A stretch of 64,000 bases of DNA from positions 1 through 64,000 of the forward strand of contig JALDYZ010000018.1 of assembly GCA_030028905.1 (NCBI GenBank). Reading direction: 5' to 3'. Origin of the DNA: Ferirhizobium litorale (GTDB taxonomy: Bacteria; Pseudomonadota; Alphaproteobacteria; Rhizobiales; Rhizobiaceae). This document shows positions 44,850-53,563 of the stretch, in pieces. Within the stretch, counting starts at the first letter, position 1, and every line of letters begins with the position of its first letter. A program made the position numbers and the translations under genes. Below the pieces are notes generated by a model, which had not been told where the DNA came from, did no database searches, and saw only the letters and a program-made list of their open reading frames with translations.

Positions 44850-45335
44850 ATGGACGTAAAGGAGCTGACCCGGGAGGAGTGCATGGGCGTGGTGGCGGCC
44901 GGCCGTCTGGCGCACCTCGCCTGCTGCAGGGGTGAACTGCCCTACGTGATCCCGATCTACTATGCCCTAGACGGCAACTACCTCTACAGTTTTTCGATGG
45001 TCGGAAAGAAGATCGAATGGCTGCGCGAGAACCCGCATGCCTGTCTGCTCATCGAGCAGTTCAAGGGCGAGCACGGCTGGGCGAGCGTGCTGATATCGGG
45101 GCAGTACCAGGAACTGCCGGACACCGAGCAATGGCACCAGGAACGCATCCATGCGTGGTCGCTGCTCGAACACCACACCAACTGGTGGGAACCGGGCGCG
45201 CTGAAGCCGCAGGCGCAGCCTTTGGCCGACCACTATTCTCACGTCTTCTACAGCATCGGCATCGAGGAAATCACCGGTCGGTCGGCACTGCCGGGAGATC
45301 CGTGGAACCGGGATCCGAGCAACCTGCAGGAGTAG
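44850..45335 (+). CDS. Pyridoxamine 5'-phosphate oxidase-family (FMN split-barrel) protein
   Basis: A 161-residue protein with the split-barrel pattern MDVKELTREECMGVVAAGRLAHLACCRGELPYVIPIYYALDGNYLYSFS and KIEWLRENPHACLLIEQ. Related proteins bind FMN, F420 or haem and are often found near Fnr/FixK genes; the enzymatic role is unknown. A GGAGGAG site precedes the ATG. It lies 116 bases after fixJ on the same strand. Confidence 0.83.
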   Translation: MDVKELTREECMGVVAAGRLAHLACCRGELPYVIPIYYALDGNYLYSFSMVGKKIEWLRENPHACLLIEQFKGEHGWASVLISGQYQELPDTEQWHQERIHAWSLLEHHTNWWEPGALKPQAQPLADHYSHVFYSIGIEEITGRSALPGDPWNRDPSNLQE

Positions 45336-45378
45336 GGTGCGGCGCCCTGCATAGTGCGCCACACGCCGTGCTGGCTGT

Positions 45379-46212
45379 TCAGTGCGCCATCAGGATGGGG
45401 ACCTCCGCATTCTCGATCATCGATTTCGTCACTCCGCCAAAAATGCGCTCCTTCAGTCGGGAGTGTCCATAAGCGCCCATCACGATCATGTCGCTGCCGG
45501 TGTCGATCGCGTGCCGGTTCAGCACCTCGGCAACCAGCCGACCGCCGCCGGCTAGCTGGTCGACGGTGACCTTGATGCCATGGCGTGCAAGATATGTGGC
45601 GACATCGGCGCCCGGTTCTGCCCCGCTTGCAAGATATGAGGAAACCGGATCGACCAGCGTGATGCGCACGTTCTCGGCCCCTTTCATCAACTCGATCGCA
45701 CAGCCGGCGGCCCGCGCGGCCTCCGTACGCGAGTCCCACGCCAGCAGGATGTTTTTCGGTTGCAGCGTCGCCTTGGCGGAACCGGGGAGCAGCAGAACGG
45801 GACGAGCGGACTGGAACAACGCGCCGCCGAGGGCGGCATTCTTCAGTTTTCCATTGGCCATCAGGTCCGGACCGACGATCGTGAGATCGGCGTAGCGGGC
45901 CCGTTCGCCGATCCGGTCATCCGCCCATGCGACCTCCAGATAGACAGCCTCGACATCGTGGGACAGGCCAGACCGTTCCAGTTGCACCCGGGCGAGCCGC
46001 AACCGCTCGCCGAGCTTCGCCTTGTCATCCTCGCGTTCATGCAACCAGACATCCGAGACGACTTCGGCATAGCCGCCGATCGGTGGCGGACCGGCGAGCG
46101 AAACGACAAGCACGCTGAGATGGGAACCTGTCGCAGCGACGAGATCCATCACTGCACGAAGGTCGCGGTCGCCCTGGTTGACGCCAACGATACCGAGAAC
46201 GGTCTTGAACAT
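45379..46212 (-). CDS. Universal stress protein, tandem UspA domains
   Basis: A 277-residue protein of two Usp repeats. The first is degenerate (MFKTVLGIVGVNQGDRDLRAVMDLV). The second has the ATP-binding type C-terminus IVMGAYGHSRLKERIFGGVTKSMIENAEVPILMAH. Such proteins accompany hypoxia regulons. It is divergent from the fixK-like gene across a region with an anaerobox centred about 81 bases before its ATG. Confidence 0.88.
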   Translation of the reverse strand: MFKTVLGIVGVNQGDRDLRAVMDLVAATGSHLSVLVVSLAGPPPIGGYAEVVSDVWLHEREDDKAKLGERLRLARVQLERSGLSHDVEAVYLEVAWADDRIGERARYADLTIVGPDLMANGKLKNAALGGALFQSARPVLLLPGSAKATLQPKNILLAWDSRTEAARAAGCAIELMKGAENVRITLVDPVSSYLASGAEPGADVATYLARHGIKVTVDQLAGGGRLVAEVLNRHAIDTGSDMIVMGAYGHSRLKERIFGGVTKSMIENAEVPILMAH

Positions 46213-46286
46213 CGAATCACTCTCCTCATGGGCACAAGGATGCGCTTTTGTCTGTCCCTACCATACGCTCGTGGGGGCGGCCGGCT

Positions 46287-46300
46287 TTGATCCTGGTCAA
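46287..46300. promoter_or_regulatory. Anaerobox (FixK/FNR-type site)
   Basis: TTGATCCTGGTCAA matches the FNR/FixK consensus TTGAT-N4-ATCAA at 9 of 10 defined positions. It lies between usp (minus) and the fixK-like gene (plus), so a FixK-family protein could activate usp and regulate fixK itself. Confidence 0.75.
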
Positions 46301-46416
46301 GCGATCCACACAGACCGCGGCGACCTGAGCTTCTACGTATATTCCCGTAGGATCCTCACCAATTTTCTCCTCGTGAGATGTGGAGCAAGCTGAAAGTTCC
46401 GCATGGGAGATTGCAG

Positions 46417-47070
46417 ATGAATGCGCCGACCGTCAGCATGAATGCGCGCACCGCTATCTTCCCGCCAGAACCGGTCCAGGCCGTCTTTGCCAGTTTGGCG
46501 TCCCGCTCTCGTCCGACGAGCAGTTACGCAAACGGCCAGGAGATATATGCGGAGGGGCAGAGGGCGACCCGGATCTATCGCGTCGAGTTCGGCGCGGTCC
46601 GGGTCTGCCACTCGCTCGCAGACGGACGGCGGCAGATACTGTCGTTTCACCTGCCCGGAGAATGGTTTGGCTTCGGTGCCAATAGCGTTCACCGCTTTTC
46701 GGCGGAGGCGATTGGCTACACCGGGATCCAGAGCCTTGGGCTCACGGCAACCATGGATTTATCGAGCAGCCTCATGCCTGCCGTGCTGCAGTGTCTCGCC
46801 CGCGCCCAGGACCACCAGCTTCTCATCACCCGTCAGTGCGCGACCGAGCGCACCGCCGCGTTTCTCAGCGAAATGGCCGAGCGCCAGGGCGATCGCAACC
46901 TGGTTCAACTGCCGATGGCCCGCGCCGATATTGCCGACTATCTCGGCCTGACCACAGAATCGGTTTCACGCTCCTTCACCAGGCTCAAGGACAAGGGCGT
47001 GATCCGGTTTCACGGCCAGCGCAGCATCGAAATCGCAAGGTGGGACATGCTGCAGTTGCTTTCGGAATAA
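46417..47070 (+). CDS. fixK: Crp/Fnr-family regulator, FixK-like
   Basis: A 217-residue regulator: cyclic-nucleotide-binding-like barrel (ANGQEIYAEGQRATRIYRVEFGAVRV, ILSFHLPGEWFGFG) and a winged helix with recognition helix TTESVSRSFTRL, whose E-SR pattern reads TTGAT half sites. It lacks the N-terminal Cys cluster of FNR, as is typical of FixK, so oxygen control must come from FixLJ transcription. MNAPTVS at 46417 follows GGGAGA; an upstream ATG at 46378 is less likely. The exact subtype within FixK-like proteins is uncertain. Confidence 0.85.
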   Translation: MNAPTVSMNARTAIFPPEPVQAVFASLASRSRPTSSYANGQEIYAEGQRATRIYRVEFGAVRVCHSLADGRRQILSFHLPGEWFGFGANSVHRFSAEAIGYTGIQSLGLTATMDLSSSLMPAVLQCLARAQDHQLLITRQCATERTAAFLSEMAERQGDRNLVQLPMARADIADYLGLTTESVSRSFTRLKDKGVIRFHGQRSIEIARWDMLQLLSE

Positions 47071-47089
47071 GGCGGACGGGCAGGTGACC

Positions 47090-47276
47090 GCGTTTCGATA
47101 ATTTCCGTGAACCGAGAAGTTGCGGGCGAAGCGCAAGCGTACCAAAAACGCGTATTCCGACCTTGCCGGATGTCTCGAGGATACTAAAGTCCAGTTGCGG
47201 GCTTCGGCTTTGCCACTTCCCCGCCCGCACAGTCTTGCAGTCATGCAAACCCGCCTTTCCGGCGGGTTCTTTTTTA
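47090..47276 (+). ncRNA. Candidate small RNA or long fixK 3' UTR
   Basis: The stretch after fixK has no credible ORF but ends in a textbook intrinsic terminator 180 bases downstream of the fixK stop. The distance is long for a simple 3' UTR, so an independent sRNA or a processed fixK-3' RNA is possible. The 5' end given is arbitrary. Confidence 0.35.
47248..47276 (+). terminator. Intrinsic terminator downstream of fixK
   Basis: AACCCGCC, a 5-base loop and GGCGGGTT form a perfect 8-bp stem followed by CTTTTTT. It is a clear Rho-independent terminator on the plus strand. Confidence 0.9.
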
Positions 47277-47436
47277 GTCAAGTGCATGTGGATACTGCCT
47301 AAATGGTCTCTGCCCAGCATCATCCAGCGGGATATGTATTCACCGAAGTACTGATTTCCACACGGCTAGCGCGCGAGCGGTTTTTTGGGCAAGCATGCCA
47401 TTGCAACGTTGTAAGCCGTCCAACGGCCAACTTAGG

Positions 47437-47467
47437 GCTGGAATGGCGATGCTCTCCCCATTCCAGC
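47437..47467. repeat. Inverted repeat GCTGGAATGG / CCATTCCAGC
   Basis: A perfect 10-bp inverted repeat with an 11-base spacer, in the gap between fixK and the end of the amidase operon. On the plus strand it is followed by TCAATTTTACTTTT, a weak T-tract, so it may be a second terminator. It could also end the minus-strand amidase operon. Confidence 0.55.
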
Positions 47468-47530
47468 TCAATTTTACTTTTCAGCTTTGCTTTTCCACAG
47501 TCACTACCATGAACCCTCCGCCGAACGGGA

Positions 47531-47758
47531 TCAGATCTCGACCGGCGGCGATGGTTGCATATCCGTCTGCCTTCCGAGAAGCTCCTCGAACAGATGGAAA
47601 ATCTCGTCGGGAACGTGTCGGACAAACTGATCGAATGCCAGCGCAGCGCGATCATAGGTGTAGATCGCCGTGAGCGTCAGCACCAGAAGAACGATCCATG
47701 GCCAGAGCGGTGGCTTCTTCTTTTTTTCCGGCGGCTCGGGCATTCGGATGTCAGGCAT
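47531..47758 (-). CDS. Small membrane-anchored hypothetical protein
   Basis: A 75-residue protein starting MPDIRMPEPPEKKKKPPLWPWIVLLVLTLTAIYTYD: a Pro/Lys-rich cytoplasmic tail, one transmembrane helix and a short C-terminal part. GAGGAGG precedes the ATG at 47758. It overlaps the preceding zinc-ribbon gene by 8 bases and is the last gene of the amidase operon. Confidence 0.7.
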   Translation of the reverse strand: MPDIRMPEPPEKKKKPPLWPWIVLLVLTLTAIYTYDRAALAFDQFVRHVPDEIFHLFEELLGRQTDMQPSPPVEI

Positions 47759-48014
47759 TTCGCCTCCTCGGTTCGCCTCCCGGAGCATAGATCGTCTTCT
47801 GCAGGAAGCGAAACACATTGCCGCAATTGCAGCGGATCATGAACTCGGCCGGATTGCCGGACGGCCGTTCCGGGCGGAAGCCCACCGGCATGTCATCGAT
47901 ACGAAAACCGATATCGCCATCGCGCTTGTCGTCATTTTCCGATGCGTCGGCGAAGCCGGAATGCCCGCATCGGGCGCATTCCAGTTTGCGCGAGTATCGA
48001 TCCCTTGCCGCCAT
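47751..48014 (-). CDS. Small zinc-ribbon-like hypothetical protein
   Basis: An 87-residue protein with CARCGHSGF near the N-terminus and CNCGNVFRF near the C-terminus. The CxxC and CxC pairs suggest a zinc ribbon or rubredoxin-like metal site. The start MAARDRYSRK at 48014 is chosen. No named family is recognised; it lies within the amidase/YkgJ operon. Confidence 0.65.
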   Translation of the reverse strand: MAARDRYSRKLECARCGHSGFADASENDDKRDGDIGFRIDDMPVGFRPERPSGNPAEFMIRCNCGNVFRFLQKTIYAPGGEPRRRNA

Positions 48015-48089
48015 CACCTGCTTCCCCTTGCCAGTTCTCTTTCTCCTAACAGCGCGAGGGGACCGGAACAAGAATTCTCGACCGCCTTT

Positions 48090-48491
48090 CTATCCGATCT
48101 TGGTCACCTGGTCGCCGACGAACACAATGACATAGCGGCCGACCGCCTTTCCCTCTGCAGCCCATCTCCTCATCTGTGTGAGATAGGGCTCCTGCTTCCA
48201 GATCTCCGGAAAATCCGGATCGACAAGCACCGTCGTCTGCGGTCCTTGCTCGTAAAGCATCATATGCGAGCGTGCCGGATTCCATTCATCGCCCAGCCGT
48301 CCGTCACGCGTCCACAGGCAGTGGAAATCCCGGCACAGCGAGGGCCGGTCCGGATATATCGTGCATCCCTTGCCCTCGATGCAATTCGAGCACATCGCGT
48401 TGGCCGGTTTCGACAACACATCGATCTCGGGCAAGTGGCAGCAGAGCGTACAGGTGCCGCATGAGCGCCCGGAGACCGTTTCGGCCGTCAC
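48090..48491 (-). CDS. YkgJ-family cysteine-cluster protein
   Basis: A 133-residue protein with the Cys-rich metal-binding block CGTCTLCCHLPEI...CSNCIEGKGCTIYPDRPSLCRDFHCLW of the YkgJ family, which binds Zn or Fe. The GTG start at 48491 overlaps the amidase stop as GTGA, so translation is coupled. The C-terminal half (TVLVDPDFPEIWKQEPYL) is characteristic of the rhizobial subgroup. The biochemical role is unknown. Confidence 0.8.
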   Translation of the reverse strand: MTAETVSGRSCGTCTLCCHLPEIDVLSKPANAMCSNCIEGKGCTIYPDRPSLCRDFHCLWTRDGRLGDEWNPARSHMMLYEQGPQTTVLVDPDFPEIWKQEPYLTQMRRWAAEGKAVGRYVIVFVGDQVTKIG

Positions 48492-49870
48492 GTCGTTCCC
48501 CGGATCGTTTCTTCGGCGGCAAGTGCCGCCGACAGCAGCTGTTCGTCGCAGCGCGGCATTCCGGACAGCAGCAGGCCGACCGGCATTCCCGCGTCGCCGG
48601 TGCCGCAGGGAATGGAGACACCGCACCAGTCGAGGAAGTTTCCGATCAGGGTATTGCGCAGGGTCAGCATATTGGTTCTGAAAAAGAGGTCGTCGTCTTC
48701 GAGAAGGGGGGCAGCCGGCGGCGCCACATGCGGCAGGGTAGGCGAGACCAGCAGTTCGCCCGGCTGGATTGCGCCCTGCATTGCGGCGATCATGCGGTCG
48801 CGCGCCTGAAGCAGCGCCAGATAGTCGGTCAGCTTGATGTTTTCACCCAAGCGGGCGCGCGTCACGATCCGCGGATCGATTTCGCTTGCTTCCGGCCCTG
48901 CAAGCCGCTGCCGGTGCAGCACGTATGCCTCGGCGGTCACCAGAGCGCCGTGCCGCGCCGTGAGATCGAAGATTTCGGAGAACATCGGGAACGGTTGGCG
49001 GCGGATCTTCGCTCCTGCCCTGGCGAGCCGCTCCAATGCCGCCTCGAATGCGGCGATCACACCGTCCTGGGCGCCATCGAAAAACACCGTCTCGGGCACC
49101 ACCAGCGAGAGCCCTTCGAGGGTGCCGCGGCCTATGTCCGGCGCGGTCAGGCCGCGCATTGCGGCATCCACCCAGACCGCATCCTGGACGTTGCGGGTCA
49201 ACGGCCCGAGTGAATCGAGGCTCGTCGCCAGCGGAAAGACGCCCTTCATCGAGTAGCGGCCGCGGGTCGCCTTGTAGCCGACGATACCGTTGAAGGCAGC
49301 CGGAATGCGCACCGAGCCGCCGGTATCGGTGCCGATCGAGACCGGTACCAGGCTGGCCGCGACGGCAACGGCCGAGCCGGACGAGGAGCCCCCCGGAATG
49401 CGCACGACATCCGTCGAAGCCGGGTTCTTCGGCGTGCCGTAATGCGGGTTGATGCCAAGGCCGGAAAAGGCGAACTCGCTCATGTTCACCCGGCCGATGC
49501 TGACCATGCCGGCGGCGGCAATCGCCTTGACGACATCGGCATCCGCTGTCGCCGGCGCCGACTTCGCCAGAACCCTGGAGCCGGCCGTCGTCACCAGTCC
49601 TTCGATGTCGAAAAGGTCTTTCCAGGCGATCGGGATGCCGTCGAGCACACCAAGCGAGCGGCCATCACGCAGGCGCCGGCGGGCAGCCGCAGCCTCCTTG
49701 CCTGCCCGCTTTTCGAGCAGCGTGAGGAAGATCGTCTTGTCCTCATGCGCCCGCAGTGCCGCAAATGTTTCTTCCGCAAGAGCGACGGGATCGAGGGCCC
49801 CGGTCTGCAGGAGGGGGGAAAGCTGGGCGATCGACTTGCCAGTATTCGGGCCGGTATCGGGATATGCCAT
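48488..49870 (-). CDS. Amidase (amidase-signature family)
   Basis: A 460-residue amidase with the Ser-cisSer-Lys triad region: Lys in PIAWKDLFDIEG, the glycine/serine loop GGSSSGSAVAVAA and GTDTGGSVRIPAAFNGIVGYKAT. It hydrolyses amides to acid and ammonia; substrates range from acetamide-like compounds to Asn-type. The start at 49870 follows GAGGA and removes 84 codons of a long open frame. It is the first gene of a minus-strand operon and divergent from the LssY-domain gene. Confidence 0.87.
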   Translation of the reverse strand: MAYPDTGPNTGKSIAQLSPLLQTGALDPVALAEETFAALRAHEDKTIFLTLLEKRAGKEAAAARRRLRDGRSLGVLDGIPIAWKDLFDIEGLVTTAGSRVLAKSAPATADADVVKAIAAAGMVSIGRVNMSEFAFSGLGINPHYGTPKNPASTDVVRIPGGSSSGSAVAVAASLVPVSIGTDTGGSVRIPAAFNGIVGYKATRGRYSMKGVFPLATSLDSLGPLTRNVQDAVWVDAAMRGLTAPDIGRGTLEGLSLVVPETVFFDGAQDGVIAAFEAALERLARAGAKIRRQPFPMFSEIFDLTARHGALVTAEAYVLHRQRLAGPEASEIDPRIVTRARLGENIKLTDYLALLQARDRMIAAMQGAIQPGELLVSPTLPHVAPPAAPLLEDDDLFFRTNMLTLRNTLIGNFLDWCGVSIPCGTGDAGMPVGLLLSGMPRCDEQLLSAALAAEETIRGTT

Positions 49871-50082
49871 GGTGTCCTCACGCGATCGACCGGCACGCCC
49901 GACGAGGCGGCCGGCGAGATTTTCGAACATCCATAGTCGTGTTCGACATGTGGATGCAATCCACTTGTCGGCTTGGGCCGGCTCGTATGCGGTCCGTTTG
50001 ACCTCGCCGCGCACTGCGGTAAGATCCGCAGGTTCTTTAGGCCAGCCATAGTTCCCTTTTGTCCCATCGGAAGAAGGCCGCG

Positions 50083-50796
50083 ATGTCGACTTTTCGACGA
50101 ACGAAAAAAAGGACTGCCGCAACCGTATCGGTCGCGCTCGTCGGCGCCTATCTGCTGGTCGCCTATTTCCTGGTGCCGGCGATCTGGACAGTGCACGACG
50201 ACCACCGCGTCAAGCCGCTCAGCCAGATGGTGACGACGACGGAGCAGGGCATTCCCGGCGATCCGGTGAACGTCGGACTGGTCGGTACAAAAGAGGAGGT
50301 GATCCGCGCCTTTGCTGCGGCGAAGTGGGACCCGGCGGATGCCATCACCCTGCGTTCGTCGATCGATATCGGCCTGAGCGTCGTGCTCGACAGACCGGAC
50401 CTCGATGCGCCGGTGAGCCCGCTGATCTTCGAAGGCCGCAAGCAGGACCTAGCATTCGAAAAGCCCTCCGGTGAAAGCGCGGACAGGCGTCACCATGTCC
50501 GCTTCTGGAAGACCCCCGAAACCGAAGATGGAAGGCCGCTGTGGCTCGGTTCGTCCAGCTATGACCGCGGCGTCGGGGTCAGCCACGACACGGGCCAGAT
50601 CACCCACCATATCGGCCCTGACCTCGATGCCGAACGCGACTTCCTGATCCACAGCCTGATGCAGGCAGGACAGTTGCAATCGACCTACGAAATCGAGGGG
50701 ATCGGGGCGACCCAGCATGGCCGCAACGGCGGCGGCGATCCCTACTTCACCGACGGCATGGCGGTCATAGGTGTGCTCCAGCCGCCGACCCAGTAG
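50083..50796 (+). CDS. LssY C-terminal domain protein
   Basis: A 237-residue protein with one N-terminal transmembrane helix (VSVALVGAYLLVAYFLVPAIW) and a periplasmic domain of the LssY-C type: GDPVNVGLVGTKEEVIRAFAAAKWDPAD, RHHVRFWKT, PLWLGSSSYDRGVGVSHDTGQITHHIGPDLDAERDFL. In LssY proteins this domain follows PAP2 or DedA domains; here it stands alone. Role unknown. Confidence 0.8.
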   Translation: MSTFRRTKKRTAATVSVALVGAYLLVAYFLVPAIWTVHDDHRVKPLSQMVTTTEQGIPGDPVNVGLVGTKEEVIRAFAAAKWDPADAITLRSSIDIGLSVVLDRPDLDAPVSPLIFEGRKQDLAFEKPSGESADRRHHVRFWKTPETEDGRPLWLGSSSYDRGVGVSHDTGQITHHIGPDLDAERDFLIHSLMQAGQLQSTYEIEGIGATQHGRNGGGDPYFTDGMAVIGVLQPPTQ

Positions 50797-50817
50797 CCGG
50801 GTTCAGGGCTCGAGGCG

Positions 50818-51777
50818 CTAATCGCAATAGGTGCGCGCTTCGAGCGGCGTCTCGGCGACTAGAGCGCGCAGGCCGGAGAGCAGGGCCTTTTCGGCGCGGT
50901 TCATGGTCTTCTCGGGATTTGCCAGCAGGAAGATATCGATCGCCGGCGGTGCGTCATAGGGCGGCAGGCGCCACAGAAGGCCGTCTTCGACGTCGCGACG
51001 GGCGACATGCAGGGGCAGGGGGCCGATACCGAGGCCGGCAACGATCATGCGGCGCACCTCCTCGAGGCTCGAGGATACACCGACGACATTGGCGGCGAGC
51101 CTTGCCTCGCTGCGCAGCAGCGCGACCGGCCGCAGCGCATCGTCGATATGGTCGGTATGGAACGATACAGAAGTCTCGCCTTCGAGATCTGCGAGTTTAA
51201 GGCTGGTGCGGCCGCGCAGCCGGTGGCCGGGACCGCAGAAGAAACCGAAGAACTCCCGGTAGACCATGGTGTATTCGATCGCCGGGTCGCGGGTGCTGAC
51301 CAGGCACAGGCCGAACGAAGCGCGTTTCTCGCGCACCTGTCGGGTAACGTCGCTGCTCGGGCTGACCGCAATCGTCAGCGTCGCCCGCGGATGGCTATGG
51401 TGAAACTCCGAAAGCACCTGGTCGAACAGCGGCGATACCACATGGCTCGCGACGGCGATGGTGACGTGACCTGTGACGTCATCGCCGACGCCGTGCACCA
51501 GTTGCGGGAGTTGCGAGATGGTGCCGAAAACCTCGATGCTTTGCTCGTACAACAGCTGGCCGACATCCGTCAGTTCGAACCGGGTGGCGTCCCGCTCGAT
51601 CAGCCGCTGGCCGATGCGCTCCTCCAGCCGCCGCAGCGCATTGCTGACGCTCGGCTGCTTCAGGCCGAGGCGCTCGGCGGCACGGGTGATGCTTTTCATC
51701 TCGGAGATCACCACGAAGGTGCGCAGCAGGTTCCAGTCGAGCTCCCAGACAAGTCGGTCGGTTCGGGGCATGCGCAT
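50818..51777 (-). CDS. LysR-family transcriptional regulator
   Basis: A 319-residue LTTR with the DNA-binding segment WNLLRTFVVISEMKSITRAAERLGLKQPSVSNALRRLEERIG and a two-lobed effector domain. It is divergent from the dimethylformamidase-like gene across 123 bases and is the probable regulator of that operon. Confidence 0.9.
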   Translation of the reverse strand: MRMPRTDRLVWELDWNLLRTFVVISEMKSITRAAERLGLKQPSVSNALRRLEERIGQRLIERDATRFELTDVGQLLYEQSIEVFGTISQLPQLVHGVGDDVTGHVTIAVASHVVSPLFDQVLSEFHHSHPRATLTIAVSPSSDVTRQVREKRASFGLCLVSTRDPAIEYTMVYREFFGFFCGPGHRLRGRTSLKLADLEGETSVSFHTDHIDDALRPVALLRSEARLAANVVGVSSSLEEVRRMIVAGLGIGPLPLHVARRDVEDGLLWRLPPYDAPPAIDIFLLANPEKTMNRAEKALLSGLRALVAETPLEARTYCD

Positions 51778-51783
51778 TTCCAG

Positions 51784-51812
51784 TATCTATAAAACTCATT
51801 CCTATTATCTAT
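51784..51812. promoter_or_regulatory. Direct repeat TATCTAT in the LysR divergent region
   Basis: TATCTAT occurs at 51784-51790 and 51806-51812, 22 bases apart or about two helical turns, in an AT-rich island between the LysR gene and the operon it faces. The spacing suits a LysR tetramer touching one DNA face, but the motif is short. Confidence 0.4.
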
Positions 51813-51900
51813 TTGCGAAATGCCCGGTCAACGGCAATCATGGTTGCGACGTTCCGGACATTTCGTTTCGGAATCTGTCTTTCAAGGAATGCCTTGCCGC

Positions 51901-53562
51901 ATGATGGATGCCATGAATATACCGCGCGACGAATTTCCGGATTTCGGCCTGACGCCGGAGCAAAGGCGCGAAGCGGTGCTCGGCCACTACTACGAGTATC
52001 CCGGCATGGACGGCGCGCGCGGCGAGATCTGGTGCTACACCGACGCCTATGCCTTCCGGTCCGGCGCCACGGTACGGTTGCAGATCAGTTCGACCGCCCC
52101 GAAATTCCGTATGGAGATCGTACGCGACGGCGGGTCCGAGACCCCAGTTTTCAGCGGCGACAACCTGTCGGCACGCTGGCAGGAGACCCCCGACCAGTGT
52201 TCCGTTGTCGGATGCGGCTGGGAAACCTCGTTGGAGTTCCGGGTTGAGGACCATTGGCCGTCGGGCGCCTATCGCATCACCCTGACGACTGAGGGCCGCG
52301 ACGGAGCGCCGATCCACTGTCATCACCTGTTCATCGTCCGACCCGAACTGGGGCGCAAGCCCGGTCGCATCCTGCAGGTCGCGGCCACCGGCACCTGGAC
52401 CGCCTATAATACCTGGGGCGGTTCCAACCACTATCAGGGCATCACCGGTCCGGGGCGAGACCAGTATGCGACAACCGTCAGCATCGAGCGACCCTTCTGC
52501 CGCGGCTTCGTTGTGCTGCCGGCCGATGCACCGCGCGTGCCGCTGGAGATCCATGTGCCGCCCGCCGCCACGCCGCGCTACCCGCATATGGAATGGGCCT
52601 ATGCCAACGGCTACTCCAAGAAATATGCCTCTTCCGGCTGGGCGAGCTATGACAGCCATTTCTTTCGCTGGGCCGAGCGCGCCGGCTATGCTGTCGACCT
52701 CGCCGGCCAGCACGAACTGCACTTCGAGCCGGAACTGCTCGAAGGCTATGATTGCGTCGTCTTCGTCGGCCACGACGAATACTGGACCTGGGAGATGCGC
52801 GACGCGGTCGACAACTATGTCGCGCGTGGCGGCCATGCGGCGCGCTTTGCCGGCAATTTCATGTGGCAGACCCGTCTTGAAGACGGTGGCAAGCGGCAGG
52901 TCTGCTACAAGTACCGCGCCCGCGTCGAGGACCCGGTCTACCGGACCGAAGACCGGAGCCGGACCACCGGCTGCTGGGAAGCGGAGGAGGTTGGCCGGCC
53001 CGCCGCGGAGACCTTCGGCCTCAACGCACTTCGCGGCCTCTATGCCGGATGGGGCGGTTGCGCGCCGCGCGGGGCTCGAGGATTTCCGGTCTACCGACCG
53101 GAACACTGGGCCTTTGCCGGCACCGGCATCTACTATGGCGACATTCTTGGCGCGGAGGGCCACGCCTTCGGCTACGAGGTCGACGGGCTGGACTATGTCA
53201 TCCGCGGAGGACTGCCCGAGCCGGAAGAGGGAAGCGGCGCGCCGGAGGGGCTCAAGATCCTGGCGCTCGGCATGTCGTCGCTGAAGGAGGAGAGCGCCGA
53301 CATTCCCGCCGACGACCAGTTCCTTTCCGACGAAGACGCACGGTTCGTGGCGGCCACGCTGATCGGCAACGAAGGCGAGGCCGCGGTCGACCGTGTCAAG
53401 CGCGGCTGCGGCATGATCGTCAATTTTCCGCGCGGCAAGGGCGAGGTGTTTCATGCCGGAAGCTGCGAATGGGTGGCGGCCCTGAAGCGGGAGGATGCGA
53501 TGGTCGAGCGCGTGACGGCCAATGTGCTCGACCGCTATCTCGGTCGAACGAAGGGGGCATGA
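51901..53562 (+). CDS. N,N-dimethylformamidase large-subunit-like protein
   Basis: A 553-residue protein resembling the beta/large subunit of N,N-dimethylformamidase. It has an N-terminal beta-rich part (RGEIWCYTDAYAFRSGATVRLQISS) and a C-terminal domain with YNTWGGSNHY, GHDEYWTWEMRDAVDNYV and GGHAARFAGNFMWQTR. The known enzyme uses a mononuclear iron bound by two Tyr and a Glu; I could not map those residues. No small-subunit gene is adjacent. It is the first gene of an operon with BKACE, GNAT and deacetylase genes, so a substituted amide is a reasonable substrate class. The ATG at 51901 follows AAGGA. Confidence 0.72.
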   Translation: MMDAMNIPRDEFPDFGLTPEQRREAVLGHYYEYPGMDGARGEIWCYTDAYAFRSGATVRLQISSTAPKFRMEIVRDGGSETPVFSGDNLSARWQETPDQCSVVGCGWETSLEFRVEDHWPSGAYRITLTTEGRDGAPIHCHHLFIVRPELGRKPGRILQVAATGTWTAYNTWGGSNHYQGITGPGRDQYATTVSIERPFCRGFVVLPADAPRVPLEIHVPPAATPRYPHMEWAYANGYSKKYASSGWASYDSHFFRWAERAGYAVDLAGQHELHFEPELLEGYDCVVFVGHDEYWTWEMRDAVDNYVARGGHAARFAGNFMWQTRLEDGGKRQVCYKYRARVEDPVYRTEDRSRTTGCWEAEEVGRPAAETFGLNALRGLYAGWGGCAPRGARGFPVYRPEHWAFAGTGIYYGDILGAEGHAFGYEVDGLDYVIRGGLPEPEEGSGAPEGLKILALGMSSLKEESADIPADDQFLSDEDARFVAATLIGNEGEAAVDRVKRGCGMIVNFPRGKGEVFHAGSCEWVAALKREDAMVERVTANVLDRYLGRTKGA

Positions 53563-53563
53563 C

